From positions 1-52,169 of the forward strand of contig NZ_JAIXWA010000024.1 in NCBI RefSeq assembly GCF_027482425.1: DNA of 52,169 nucleotides, read 5' to 3'. Source of the stretch: Flavobacterium sp. (GTDB lineage: Bacteria > Bacteroidota > Bacteroidia > Flavobacteriales > Flavobacteriaceae). Below, piece after piece: positions 7,244-15,653 of the stretch. A model generated the notes under the pieces. It had not been told where the DNA came from, searched no databases, and worked only from the letters and a program-made list of their open reading frames with translations. The first letter of the stretch is position 1, and each line of letters begins with the position of its first letter. The translations under genes were made by a program, and so were the position numbers.

Positions 7244-9560
7244 AATGCAACACCCTCAGCGACTCCTCTTACCGCAGTATACGCAACGTATTCCTGCTCA
7301 ACAGCCAGTACCGGTTTCTGCAGTCCAACACGATTTGGTCATGATTACCACTTACCCCCCGCGGGCTTGTGGTTTGGCTACCTTTGCCTCCGATTTGATT
7401 GAGGCCATACAAACGCAGTACGAACAGGCATTTACGGTCAAAATTTGTGCACTAGATGTTCCTGAAGCTGTGTATCCAGCTTCTGTGTTTCATGTATTGC
7501 AACCCGAAAGCAAGGCGTCTTACCATGCGCTCCTTTCCAAAATGAAACTACTGCATCAGCAAGAATGGGTTGTTGTACAACATGAATTTGGACTCTATCG
7601 CGCCCACGAATACAAACTTTTGGACGCTTTAAACCAAATGGAGAAAAAAATCATGGTAGTACTTCATACGGTCTTGAGTCAACCCGATGAAGCTACTCTG
7701 TTGTTTATGAAACGACTCGGTTTCTTGGCGCATACCTTGGTCGTGATGACAAACCACTCCAAAAAACTATTGATCCAGCGCTACGGGATTCAGGCTTCCA
7801 AAATTATTGTCATTCCTCACGGCACTCATTTGGTAGACCATTTGCCGAAGGCCGACCTCAAAAAACGGATGGGTTGGGAACAACGGACTTTGCTTACCAC
7901 TTTTGGCTTGCTTAGCTCGGGCAAAAATATTGAGACGACACTGCAAGCTCTTCCCTTGGTTATCGAGCGGTTTCCAGAGGTCTTGTTCTTGATTGTAGGG
8001 CAAACCCATCCCGGAGTTGTTGCGCAAGAAGGCGAACGGTATCGAACCTTTTTGGAAGACCGTATTGCCGCTTTGGGATTGCAATACCACACCCATTTTA
8101 TCAACGAGTATGTGGCATTACCAAAGCTACTGGACCTTTTGCAAATGACGGATATCTATTTGTTTACGTCCAAAAATCAGGAGCAAGCTGTAAGTGGCAC
8201 CTTTGCCTACGCCTTAAGTTGTGGCTGCCCGATAATCACTACCCCCATTCCGCATGCAAAAGAACTTGTTCAAAAGGGGAGCGGTCTCCTTTTTGATTTT
8301 GAACAACCCGTTCAGCTGGCACGGCAACTCATCGCTTTACTTGCCCAACCCGAATGGCAAGAAGAACTTCGAGGAAACGGTTTGCATCAAATGGAACCTA
8401 CCGCTTGGGAAAATACAGCCATGCACTATGTAAACTATCTGAAACAGCAAAGTACGACTCAAATACCGCTCACCCTTCGTCTTCCCAACATAACCCTCAA
8501 ACATGTTTGGGCGATGACCACGGGCAAAGGGATTTTACAATTTGCCCGACTTAATCAACCCGATACGAGCTCAGGATATACGCTTGACGACAATGCCCGT
8601 GCACTCATAGTTACCGTGCAAAACTACCAAATCACGCGAAATCCGGCCTTACTGACCGCGATGGAACGTTACCTTCAATTTATGCTTTTTTGCCTCCAAC
8701 CCGATGGTCGTTTTCTAAACTATGTTTCCTATGCCCACCTATTTACCGCCCAAAACAAAACCGATAATTTGGAAGACTCTTTTGGACGGGCACTTTGGGC
8801 ATTGGGGTATTGCGCTGCATTTGCACCTACCGATCAAGCATCGCTCCAACAACCCATTCAGGACTTGTTACAAGCGACCCGGGCTCCTCGTTTGACCCTT
8901 ACCTCCCCTCGGGCGATGGCGTTTACCCTGAAAGGACTCTACTTTGTACACGAGTCGGGAAACGCCGATTACAGCACCGAAATCGAAATCCTTGGCGATC
9001 GCTTGCAGGGGATGTACGGGCAAACTGCTTCCGACACCTGGCCGTGGTATGAGCCCTACCTCACCTACGGCAATAGTGTGTTGCCCGAAGCGCTTCTTAT
9101 GGCGTGGAAAGTAACCCACCGTATTGATTTTAAAACCACAGCAGTCTTATCCTTTTCTTTTTTATTAAGCATCCTATTTCGTGATTCCTATTTGAGGGTC
9201 ATCTCCAACAATGGATGGTTCCATCGAGGGCAAGCGTGGGATCGATTACCTCCAGGGGGCGAACAACCGATTGATGCGGCCTATACCGTACTGGCATTGG
9301 ATACGTTTCAACGGCTGCTCCAACAACCCGAATATACACAACAAATGCAAACGGCCTACCGTTGGTTTCTTGGACTAAATCATCGGGGAGAAATGCTCTA
9401 TAACCCCAAAACAGGGGGCTGTTACGATGGCTTGGAAGCCGATCATGTTAACCTGAATCAGGGCGCCGAATCAACTTTGAGTCATCTTATGGCCCGGCAA
9501 GCCTTGGAACTTCACCTACGTAAATACACCAAACAACTTCAAAATCAAATTCACACATGA
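7233..9560 (+). CDS. GT4-family glycosyltransferase fused to an alpha/alpha-barrel glycosidase-like domain
   Basis: About 775 residues in two parts. The N-terminal ~400 are a GT-B glycosyltransferase of family 4: TYPPRACGLATFASDLI (acceptor-domain loop), VVLHTVL, VIPHGTHLVDH, the LLTTFGLLSSGKNIE strand and an EQAVSGTFAYALSCGCPIITT donor-binding region. The C-terminal ~350, beginning GYTLDDNARALI, repeat Trp/Leu-rich helix pairs (DNLEDSFGRALWALG, NNGWFHRGQAWDRLP, IDAAYTVLAL), typical of an (alpha/alpha)6 barrel. I use the ATG at 7233, inside the end of the GH130 gene; a TTG at 7224 and an ATG at 7245 are alternatives. The downstream BON gene overlaps by ATGA. Substrate unknown; together with GH130, a mannose-type glycan is plausible. 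Confidence 0.85.
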   Translation: MRLKMQHPQRLLLPQYTQRIPAQQPVPVSAVQHDLVMITTYPPRACGLATFASDLIEAIQTQYEQAFTVKICALDVPEAVYPASVFHVLQPESKASYHALLSKMKLLHQQEWVVVQHEFGLYRAHEYKLLDALNQMEKKIMVVLHTVLSQPDEATLLFMKRLGFLAHTLVVMTNHSKKLLIQRYGIQASKIIVIPHGTHLVDHLPKADLKKRMGWEQRTLLTTFGLLSSGKNIETTLQALPLVIERFPEVLFLIVGQTHPGVVAQEGERYRTFLEDRIAALGLQYHTHFINEYVALPKLLDLLQMTDIYLFTSKNQEQAVSGTFAYALSCGCPIITTPIPHAKELVQKGSGLLFDFEQPVQLARQLIALLAQPEWQEELRGNGLHQMEPTAWENTAMHYVNYLKQQSTTQIPLTLRLPNITLKHVWAMTTGKGILQFARLNQPDTSSGYTLDDNARALIVTVQNYQITRNPALLTAMERYLQFMLFCLQPDGRFLNYVSYAHLFTAQNKTDNLEDSFGRALWALGYCAAFAPTDQASLQQPIQDLLQATRAPRLTLTSPRAMAFTLKGLYFVHESGNADYSTEIEILGDRLQGMYGQTASDTWPWYEPYLTYGNSVLPEALLMAWKVTHRIDFKTTAVLSFSFLLSILFRDSYLRVISNNGWFHRGQAWDRLPPGGEQPIDAAYTVLALDTFQRLLQQPEYTQQMQTAYRWFLGLNHRGEMLYNPKTGGCYDGLEADHVNLNQGAESTLSHLMARQALELHLRKYTKQLQNQIHT

Positions 9561-10240
9561 GTACCGACGAATCATTACAATTTACGGTTCAACAAGCCTT
9601 GCGCTGGGAACCTCAAATGCAGGATGCTCAATTAGGAGTAACGGCTCACCAGGGCATTATAACGCTTATGGGAATACTGCCCAATTACTTTCTAAAGGTA
9701 GAAGCTGAACGCATTGTCAAAAACATTGATGGCGTACGCGCTATTGTTGAAAAAATAGCCGTGGTTTTTCCTAAAGAACAAACCCTCTCCGATGAAAAAT
9801 TGGCCGAGAACATCTTGCGGTTGTATCGATCCAGTTTTACCATTCCCGATGAACGCATTCGCTTTAAGGTGGAAAACGGATGGGTAACGCTCGAAGGAAC
9901 GCTGCATTGGAACTACCAGAAAAAAGCTGCAGAAGCTGCCTTAAGCAGTATCAAAGGCATACGGGGCATTTCTAATTTGCTGCATACCCAATCTGATTAC
10001 GAAAATGAACTCCTACAGGAAAGCATTGTCAAAGCCCTTCACCACAGCGCTGTGCTCTCGGATGCCGTGATAGCAGTGAACCTCGATCACCGCAAAGTTA
10101 CCCTTACCGGAAGTGTAAATAATCTTTATGAAAAAGAAGAAGCCGAGCGCCTGGCTTGGAATGCTCCGGGGATTGCATCGGTATCCAATGAACTTGAAAT
10201 CCGTCCCTTAGTAAAAGTTTTTAGTGATGAATGCGAATAA
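9557..10240 (+). CDS. triple-BON-domain protein 1
   Basis: A 227-residue protein made of three BON domains (about 5-70, 78-147 and 150-220). Each has the family pattern of a helix, then a strand ending in VTLxG, then a helix and a hydrophobic VxxVxN/I strand (GIITLMGIL, WVTLEGTLHW, KVTLTGSV). There is no signal peptide, so unlike OsmY this version is predicted to be cytosolic unless exported by another route. BON domains bind phospholipid or membranes and are common in osmotic-stress proteins. The start ATG overlaps the previous stop (ATGA), indicating translational coupling. It is a close paralogue of the next gene, pointing to tandem duplication. Confidence 0.9.
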   Translation: MSTDESLQFTVQQALRWEPQMQDAQLGVTAHQGIITLMGILPNYFLKVEAERIVKNIDGVRAIVEKIAVVFPKEQTLSDEKLAENILRLYRSSFTIPDERIRFKVENGWVTLEGTLHWNYQKKAAEAALSSIKGIRGISNLLHTQSDYENELLQESIVKALHHSAVLSDAVIAVNLDHRKVTLTGSVNNLYEKEEAERLAWNAPGIASVSNELEIRPLVKVFSDECE

Positions 10241-10880
10241 CGACCTCCAGCAAAAAGTTCAATTCGCCCTCTTTTGGGAGCCGCATCTTACGGGGGCAGC
10301 AATTGGGGTAACCGCTCATGACGGGATTGTCACCCTAAGTGGAACGGTAGCACGATATGAAATGAAAGCAGACATTGAACAAACAGTCAAAAAAGTTCGT
10401 GGGGTTCGAGCCGTAGTGATGCACATCAACGTACAAGAGCATCCTGAAGCTACCAACGAGGAACGATTGGCTGAGGAAGCATTGCGAGCATTGGAATTGC
10501 ATACTTCTATTCCGCCCAAACACATCAAAATCGTGGTAGCCAACGGGTGGATCTACCTTGTGGGTTCGGTCGATTGGCACTACCAAAAACAAGCCGCCGA
10601 AAAAGCGGTATCCCGAATTATGGGCGTAAAAGGCGTGGTCAATTCATTGCTTATCCATTCCGATCGAACGGATATGTTGGAAAAAAAAGCATTGTGTGAT
10701 GCTTTTGACCGCAGTAGTATTCTTCGTGGAAAAAACATTATCGTTGGGGTTCACCAAAATGAAGTTACCCTCACGGGGATTGTAGATTCCTTGGTTCAAA
10801 AAGAAGAAGCCGAACGGATTGCTTGGAATGCTCCCGGCATCTGGCGCATACATAATCAACTCGAAATTATCCATACCTAA
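10227..10880 (+). CDS. triple-BON-domain protein 2
   Basis: A 217-residue paralogue of the upstream gene with the same three-BON layout and matching landmarks: FWEPHLTGAAIGVTAHDGIVTLSG against RWEPQMQDAQLGVTAH, HWHYQK-type sequence in the second domain and the KEEAERIAWNAPGI motif in the third. The ATG at 10227 follows an in-frame GTG at 10224 by one codon; both lie inside the end of the upstream gene. No signal peptide or membrane segment. Encoding two different copies side by side suggests a heteromeric pair or dosage effect; this is inference. Confidence 0.9.
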   Translation: MNANNDLQQKVQFALFWEPHLTGAAIGVTAHDGIVTLSGTVARYEMKADIEQTVKKVRGVRAVVMHINVQEHPEATNEERLAEEALRALELHTSIPPKHIKIVVANGWIYLVGSVDWHYQKQAAEKAVSRIMGVKGVVNSLLIHSDRTDMLEKKALCDAFDRSSILRGKNIIVGVHQNEVTLTGIVDSLVQKEEAERIAWNAPGIWRIHNQLEIIHT

Positions 10881-10909
10881 CGGTTGGAATTTCATTAAAA
10901 CCAAAAGCT

Positions 10910-11752
10910 ATGGGAAAAATTCTTGTCACCACTGACTTTTCTGGGCATTCGCGGAAAGGCATTCGTTTTGCATTTCAATATGCCCAACAAACCCAGTCAA
11001 AAGTGGTGTTGTTGCACGTACTAAACCTTTTTGACCCTGAAATTGCGATCGACTCGCGAACCGCCACCCCACAACTGCGTTGGGAGGAAGCCTTACAACT
11101 CAAAACCAATCAACTCAAGAAGTACATTCATGTTGTTTTTCCGTCGGGTATTCCAAAAGTGGACTATGAAATTGTATGTCTCAAACTCGAACGAAGTTTG
11201 GCTGCAACGGTCATTCATTACACCAAAGCACATGCCATCGAAATGGTTTTTTGTAGCGAAAATGGAGCCTCTATATACAAAACATTATTGGGCAGTCTCC
11301 CCGAAGCTTTGCTACACCATTGTCCCGTTCCTTTGTGTATTGTACCCAATCGGTACCGAACGACACCGATCCAGTCGCTTTGTTATCTTACCGACATGGC
11401 ACATATCGATGATGAAATGACGCAGATTACAACACTTCAACGCCGCTTGGAAGCTCGGGTGGAGGTTTTGTTTTTTGCTTATGAACTCGAACTAAAAGCG
11501 CGGTTTACCCAATTGCATGAAACAGCAAAAAGTTATGAAAGCGACACGGTACGGTTTCAATACATTCAGCTGATTCCGCAAACGCCATTCAAAGAACTGT
11601 TGCATCGGTTGTTGCATCCCTTAAAACCCTCGCTGGTAGTATTGTTTCGTACCCCCAACCGTTCCTTATTGAGTCGGATGCTTTTTCCTTCCAAAACTTC
11701 GGCCTTGGTATTGGAAAATCATCTCCCGCTTTTGGTCATTCCAAAACTCTAA
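10910..11752 (+). CDS. tandem-domain universal stress protein
   Basis: 280 residues form two UspA domains. Domain 1 (1-145) has the expected start (KILVTTDFSGHSRKGIRFAF), strand VVLLHVLN and the nucleotide-binding tail LLGSLPEALLHHCPVPLCIVP, which contains the G-x9-G-S pattern of ATP-binding Usp proteins. Domain 2 (150-280) keeps the fold but its tail (SLLSRMLFPSKTSALVLENHLPLLVIP) lacks the glycine-serine signature, so only the first half should bind ATP. It lies 29 bp after the BON gene and 9 bp before the Mla-type permease, within the same run. Usp proteins support survival under starvation, oxygen limitation or membrane stress. Confidence 0.92.
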   Translation: MGKILVTTDFSGHSRKGIRFAFQYAQQTQSKVVLLHVLNLFDPEIAIDSRTATPQLRWEEALQLKTNQLKKYIHVVFPSGIPKVDYEIVCLKLERSLAATVIHYTKAHAIEMVFCSENGASIYKTLLGSLPEALLHHCPVPLCIVPNRYRTTPIQSLCYLTDMAHIDDEMTQITTLQRRLEARVEVLFFAYELELKARFTQLHETAKSYESDTVRFQYIQLIPQTPFKELLHRLLHPLKPSLVVLFRTPNRSLLSRMLFPSKTSALVLENHLPLLVIPKL

Positions 11753-11761
11753 TTGTACACT

Positions 11762-12520
11762 ATGGCTTTCCGTCCTTATGAAAACGAACTCGTCGGCTTG
11801 GGACAGTTTACGCTCTTTTTCGGCCGTTTTTTTAGCGAATTAAGTTTCAAAACAATATCCGGTCGCGAACTGCTCAAACAATGTTATGAGTTGGGCTACC
11901 GCTCCCTCCCCTTGGTGACCACAACGGGATTGATCATGGGATGGGTGCTCACCATACAGTCCCGTCCTGCCATGGCTAAATTTGGTGCTGAGTCGTGGAT
12001 TCCAGGTATGGTAGGACTCTCATTGGTACGAGAAATTGCCCCGGTCATTACGGCATTGATTTGTGCAGGACGGATGGCTTCGGGCATTGGTGCCGAATTA
12101 GGTTCGATGCGTGTCACCGAACAAATCGATGCGATGGAAGTGAGTGCTATTCGCCCCTTTCGGTATTTGGTTATTACACGCACTTTGGCCACTACTTTAA
12201 TGCTCCCTATCCTCGTGCTGTATGCGGATGCTATTGGCCTTTTGGGAGGGTATTTGGGAATCTCGAGGCATTTAGACCTAACGCTTGGACATTACTTACG
12301 GCAGGTTTTTGACTCTTTGGCTTTCAGTGATTTGATTCCTGCCGTGATCAAAACCTATTGTTTTGGCTTCTTTATTGGATTGGTAGGATGTTTCAAAGGA
12401 TTTCATGCCCAAGGCGGTACCGAGAGTGTGGGACGCGCCGCCAATCAAGCGGTGGTCACGGCCTCACTGAGTATTTTTTTGGTCGATTTAATTGCTGTAC
12501 AAATTACTGATTTACTATGA
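11762..12520 (+). CDS. mlaE: MlaE-type ABC transporter permease
   Basis: A 252-residue inner-membrane protein with five hydrophobic segments. It matches the MlaE/YrbE permease family: GLIMGWVLTIQS, LVREIAPVITALICAGRMASGIGAELGSM and the coupling-region motif VTEQIDAMEVSAIRPFRYLV. Together with the next two genes it forms a complete MCE-type ABC importer/exporter core. These systems move phospholipids between inner and outer membranes. I start at the ATG at 11762, since the preceding TTG at 11753 directly abuts the usp stop. The 3' end overlaps mlaF by ATGA. Confidence 0.93.
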   Translation: MAFRPYENELVGLGQFTLFFGRFFSELSFKTISGRELLKQCYELGYRSLPLVTTTGLIMGWVLTIQSRPAMAKFGAESWIPGMVGLSLVREIAPVITALICAGRMASGIGAELGSMRVTEQIDAMEVSAIRPFRYLVITRTLATTLMLPILVLYADAIGLLGGYLGISRHLDLTLGHYLRQVFDSLAFSDLIPAVIKTYCFGFFIGLVGCFKGFHAQGGTESVGRAANQAVVTASLSIFLVDLIAVQITDLL

Positions 12521-13251
12521 TGCCTCCTCTTATTGCATTGGAACATGTGTACAAAGCCTATGGCCCCAAAGCGGTGCTAGTCAACCTGAACTTGGTTGTT
12601 TATGCAGGGGAACATGTAGTCGTATTAGGCCGCTCAGGATCGGGAAAATCGGTCGCCATTAAATGCATTGCTGGACTTACCAAAATCGATCAAGGGGTGG
12701 TGCGGTTGATGGGGCATGACATCACCCACAGCGATGAAAATGCGTTGAGTCCGTTGCGCCAAAAAATGGGCTTCCTATTCCAAAGTGCGGCCCTTTACGA
12801 CTCGATGACCGTGGGGGACAACTTGGCTTTTACACTCCTTCATAACCAACCGGGACTGGCCCCAGAGGTTCTTGAAAAAAAAGTACGCGCCACCTTACAA
12901 AACGTAGGATTAGAGTCGGCTATTGACTTGATGCCAGGTGCACTTTCGGGAGGAATGCGGAAGCGGATCGGACTTGCGCGCGCCTTGATCATTGACCCTG
13001 AAGTATTGCTGTATGACGAGCCTACGGCCGGACTCGATCCGATTACTGCCAAAGAAATAACCGACTTGATGTTGCGCATCAAAGCCGACTATCATCCTAC
13101 AGCAGTAATCATTACGCATGATCTCGCCTGTGCAGCCCATACGGCCGATCGGATAGTGGTGTTGCATGAAGGACAGATAATCCAATCGGGGACTTATGAA
13201 GCCTTAGCGCAAAGTGATCATCCGATGGTTCATGCTTTTTTTAATCCGTAA
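12517..13251 (+). CDS. mlaF: MlaF-type ABC transporter ATPase
   Basis: 244 residues with all ABC ATPase motifs: Walker A GRSGSGKS at residues 38-45, Q-loop FLFQSAALYDS, signature LSGGMRKRIGLARA, Walker B VLLYDEPTAGLDP and the H-loop VIITHD. LSGGMRKR is the form seen in MlaF/Ttg2A-like ATPases. It energises the lipid transporter formed with the MlaE-like permease and MlaD-like MCE protein. Its start overlaps the permease stop, and mlaD follows after 3 bp. Confidence 0.95.
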   Translation: MMPPLIALEHVYKAYGPKAVLVNLNLVVYAGEHVVVLGRSGSGKSVAIKCIAGLTKIDQGVVRLMGHDITHSDENALSPLRQKMGFLFQSAALYDSMTVGDNLAFTLLHNQPGLAPEVLEKKVRATLQNVGLESAIDLMPGALSGGMRKRIGLARALIIDPEVLLYDEPTAGLDPITAKEITDLMLRIKADYHPTAVIITHDLACAAHTADRIVVLHEGQIIQSGTYEALAQSDHPMVHAFFNP

Positions 13252-13254
13252 GCT

Positions 13255-14289
13255 ATGGATAGAAACCCCACATACTATTGGAAAGTAGGCCTCTTCAGCT
13301 TGGTGGGGTTGTTGCTTTTGGTCATTGCCGTATACACGTTGGGCTTTAACCAAAATCTATTCCGATCGAGTTTTGTGGTCTATGCCCGTTTTCAAACCGT
13401 AAGTGGTCTTCGGCAAGGGAGTACCATACGTATGGCTGGGATTGGCATTGGCACAGTGACCCGCATTGCATTTGAACCCGAAGGAACGGTATTAGTCAAA
13501 TTGGCTATCGACAAAGATGTTCAATCCTATTTGTACCGCGACGCTTTGGCTACAATTGGCAGCAACGGTTTAGTGGGCGATAAAGTACTGGAACTCACAG
13601 CAGGGACAAGTACATCGGGGCCTTTACGGCACAACGATACTTTGCAATCGATAGCACCAATTGAGGTGGAAGCTATTTTGGAAAGTGTATTGCACAGCGC
13701 TAAAAATGCAGAACGTATTACCGATGAATGGCAAACATTTAGCCACCGTTTGAATCGCGAAGACGGACTGGTTTCACGATTGATACGCAGTCGAACATTT
13801 GCTGATAAAATCGAACGGGTTGTCACTCAATTGGAACAGAGTACTGGAGCTTTGGCACAATTTACACCACAGCTTAACAACCCCCAAGGATGGGTTCATC
13901 GGGCGTTGAGCGATCCCACGTGGAGCAATCATTGGAACGAGAGTTTACAAGAGCTTCATACCACGAGCACAGCGTTACGGCAATTTTCGACCCGGTTGAA
14001 TGAATCGGATGGATTATTACAGCAATTGATGCAAAATGATACGTTGCGGGATTCATTTTCGCAAACCGTTTACCATATAGAACAAACCGCCCAAGGGTTG
14101 CACACCCTCACTCAAACGTTAAACCAACCCGATTCGGTGCTCTCTAAACTCATCAATGACCCACGCCTAGGCCAATCGGTCGACAGCACATTGATCCAAT
14201 TGGAGCAAAGTCTACGGGAATTTCGAACCCTCGAAGCCGCTGCACGCGAATCGTTTTTACTACGGGGGTATTTTAAAAAAAAGCAATAA
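13255..14289 (+). CDS. mlaD: MlaD-type MCE domain lipid-binding protein
   Basis: 344 residues: an N-terminal membrane anchor (about 11-29), one MCE domain (about 36-115, YARFQTVSGLRQGSTIRMAG, GTVTRI, IGSNGLVGDKVLEL), then some 220 residues of predicted helix and coiled coil. The tail contains at least three repeats of an F-x-x-x-L-N-x-x-D/Q-G/S-x-L-x-x-L-x-x-D pattern (HRLNREDGLVSRLI, TRLNESDGLLQQLM, QTLNQPDSVLSKLI), which would bridge the periplasm. It is the substrate-binding partner of the permease and ATPase upstream. No MlaA, B or C homologue is in the run. Confidence 0.93.
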   Translation: MDRNPTYYWKVGLFSLVGLLLLVIAVYTLGFNQNLFRSSFVVYARFQTVSGLRQGSTIRMAGIGIGTVTRIAFEPEGTVLVKLAIDKDVQSYLYRDALATIGSNGLVGDKVLELTAGTSTSGPLRHNDTLQSIAPIEVEAILESVLHSAKNAERITDEWQTFSHRLNREDGLVSRLIRSRTFADKIERVVTQLEQSTGALAQFTPQLNNPQGWVHRALSDPTWSNHWNESLQELHTTSTALRQFSTRLNESDGLLQQLMQNDTLRDSFSQTVYHIEQTAQGLHTLTQTLNQPDSVLSKLINDPRLGQSVDSTLIQLEQSLREFRTLEAAARESFLLRGYFKKKQ

Positions 14290-14306
14290 CCTAATCCCTA
14301 TTGAAC

Positions 14307-14696
14307 ATGAAAAATGAACGAACCTTGGCCATTTGGATGGATTATTCCAAAGCCTTTCTCATTGAATTTACCGACAAAGCACGGGAAATCGACATTTTGG
14401 AGGTCCAACCCGTAAAAAACACCTACGGCAATGGATTACACAGCTACCATGAAAACCAAAAGCGGAAAGAAAATCGGCATGCCTTTTTCAAAAAAATAAC
14501 CCAGAAAGCTAAAGACTACAGTCGGGTAATTTTATTTGGTCCGTCGAGTGCCAAAGTGGAGCTCGCACACCAATGGCATAAAGAAGGCTTGTTTACCGAT
14601 CAAGGGCTTGAAGTAATCACGACAGGACGTCTAACTGAAACGCAGCGCTGTCATTGGGTGAACAAACACTTTACACCGCCAGTTGTTACTCCATAA
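14307..14696 (+). CDS. small eRF1/Pelota-like stress-associated protein
   Basis: 129 residues starting at the ATG at 14307 (a TTG at 14301 is less likely). The sequence has a WMDYSKAFLIEF opening, a central run of charged residues ending in HAFFKKITQKAKDYSRVILFGPSSAKVELAHQ, and a TETQRCHWVNKHF close. This resembles small bacterial proteins related to eRF1/Pelota, which usually show WxDHxEA, GPxxAKxEL and DxxTxxQ...hF in that order; here DH is DY and DHPT is GRLT. These occur with stress genes, which agrees with its place as last gene of this run, just before a strong terminator. The assignment is by remembered pattern, not alignment. Confidence 0.6.
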   Translation: MKNERTLAIWMDYSKAFLIEFTDKAREIDILEVQPVKNTYGNGLHSYHENQKRKENRHAFFKKITQKAKDYSRVILFGPSSAKVELAHQWHKEGLFTDQGLEVITTGRLTETQRCHWVNKHFTPPVVTP

Positions 14697-14711
14697 AACA
14701 ACCCTAAAACC

Positions 14712-14750
14712 AAAAAGTCCGATACTAATATTACGTATCGGACTTTTTTT
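14712..14750. terminator. strong bidirectional terminator at the end of the stress run
   Basis: AAAAAGTCCGATAC (14712-14725) and its exact reverse complement (14735-14748) form a 14-bp stem with a 9-nt loop and an A tract on one side, T tract on the other. It ends the plus-strand run and the convergent membrane-protein gene at 14769. Confidence 0.92.
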
Positions 14751-14768
14751 GTGGACAAATCCAAAAGT

Positions 14769-15428
14769 TTACCCATGCCAGACGGGTTTGGATTCGTGGA
14801 TTTCTAGGAGTACAAAATAGATGGAACCGCCTAATACTAAAGCCACAATTGGACTGAAGAACACAAAATCATAAGGATTCAGATACCGCATTACGGCATA
14901 GGCAATCGCTAAGGTAAGTCCAACAATCCACATTCGTTTGGTATACGAAATAAAGGCAGGCAACAAGGTAACGGACATCCAAAAGTAGACGCCATAGGCT
15001 TGGAAAAAACTGTCTCCATTTTGAATAAAACGCATTTCATCGCCTTCGAGTGTGACGGCCACTTCGTAAAAAATATAATCCCAAGTAGTAAATAACGAGA
15101 CAATCACGCCCAGGTATACAAAGAAAAGCAAGAGACGTCGAATGGCCCATACCGTTTCCATACGTTGTATGGCATAGGGAATCCAAACGGGCCAAATGAT
15201 TTGCGATATAATCAACAAAAAGAGGGTGAAAAATCCTTTTAGGTAATCGTACTCTGGATTATCAACTGCCAGAGCTACGAGGGCGGTGCAAAACTGTTCC
15301 ATGGCCAGAATGAGGGGAATCATGGCAAAGGGAAAATAACGCGGGTGGTTGACCCGTTGTACAGAAGCAAAGGCCATAAGTGCCAAGATTACTCCTGAAA
15401 TAATCGGAAAAAGTACATTGTAATACAT
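14769..15428 (-). CDS. polytopic membrane protein, DUF6629-like
   Basis: 219 residues with about seven hydrophobic helices and short loops. The N-terminal pattern, a small-residue helix, then NHPRYFPFAMIPLILAMEQFCTALVALAV, resembles the DUF6629 pattern (pFA.iPLlfgiQQ.xEG), with the usual QQ changed to EQ. Trp and aromatic residues are frequent at helix ends. It has no enzymatic motif I recognise and function is unknown for the group. It is convergent with the stress run and shares a 225-bp upstream region with the divergent receiver-Crp gene, so the two may be co-regulated. Confidence 0.7.
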   Translation of the reverse strand: MYYNVLFPIISGVILALMAFASVQRVNHPRYFPFAMIPLILAMEQFCTALVALAVDNPEYDYLKGFFTLFLLIISQIIWPVWIPYAIQRMETVWAIRRLLLFFVYLGVIVSLFTTWDYIFYEVAVTLEGDEMRFIQNGDSFFQAYGVYFWMSVTLLPAFISYTKRMWIVGLTLAIAYAVMRYLNPYDFVFFSPIVALVLGGSIYFVLLEIHESKPVWHG

Positions 15429-15623
15429 ATAAAATAAGGATTGGTTAAGTCATTCTAAAGTAAACGATTCCCGCAGTTTAGGGGATGATTAAAATCAGAA
15501 AAAACTCTTGATATCCGACACGTTGTATTTTGTGGAAGCATCCCATTTTTGTACATATTTGTAAAAAAAATAACGTTAAATAAAAATAAGAGCATTTAAA
15601 TTACCTATCTTACACTCGAATAT

Positions 15624-15639
15624 TTTAACAATTGTTAAA
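15624..15639. promoter_or_regulatory. perfect 16-bp palindrome upstream of the receiver-Crp gene
   Basis: TTTAACAATTGTTAAA is its own reverse complement and ends 14 bp before the ATG at 15654. Its size suits a Crp/Fnr-type dimer, though the core differs from the classical TTGAN6TCAA, so autoregulation is the simplest reading. Confidence 0.5.
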
Positions 15640-15653
15640 CCAAATCACCGCTT

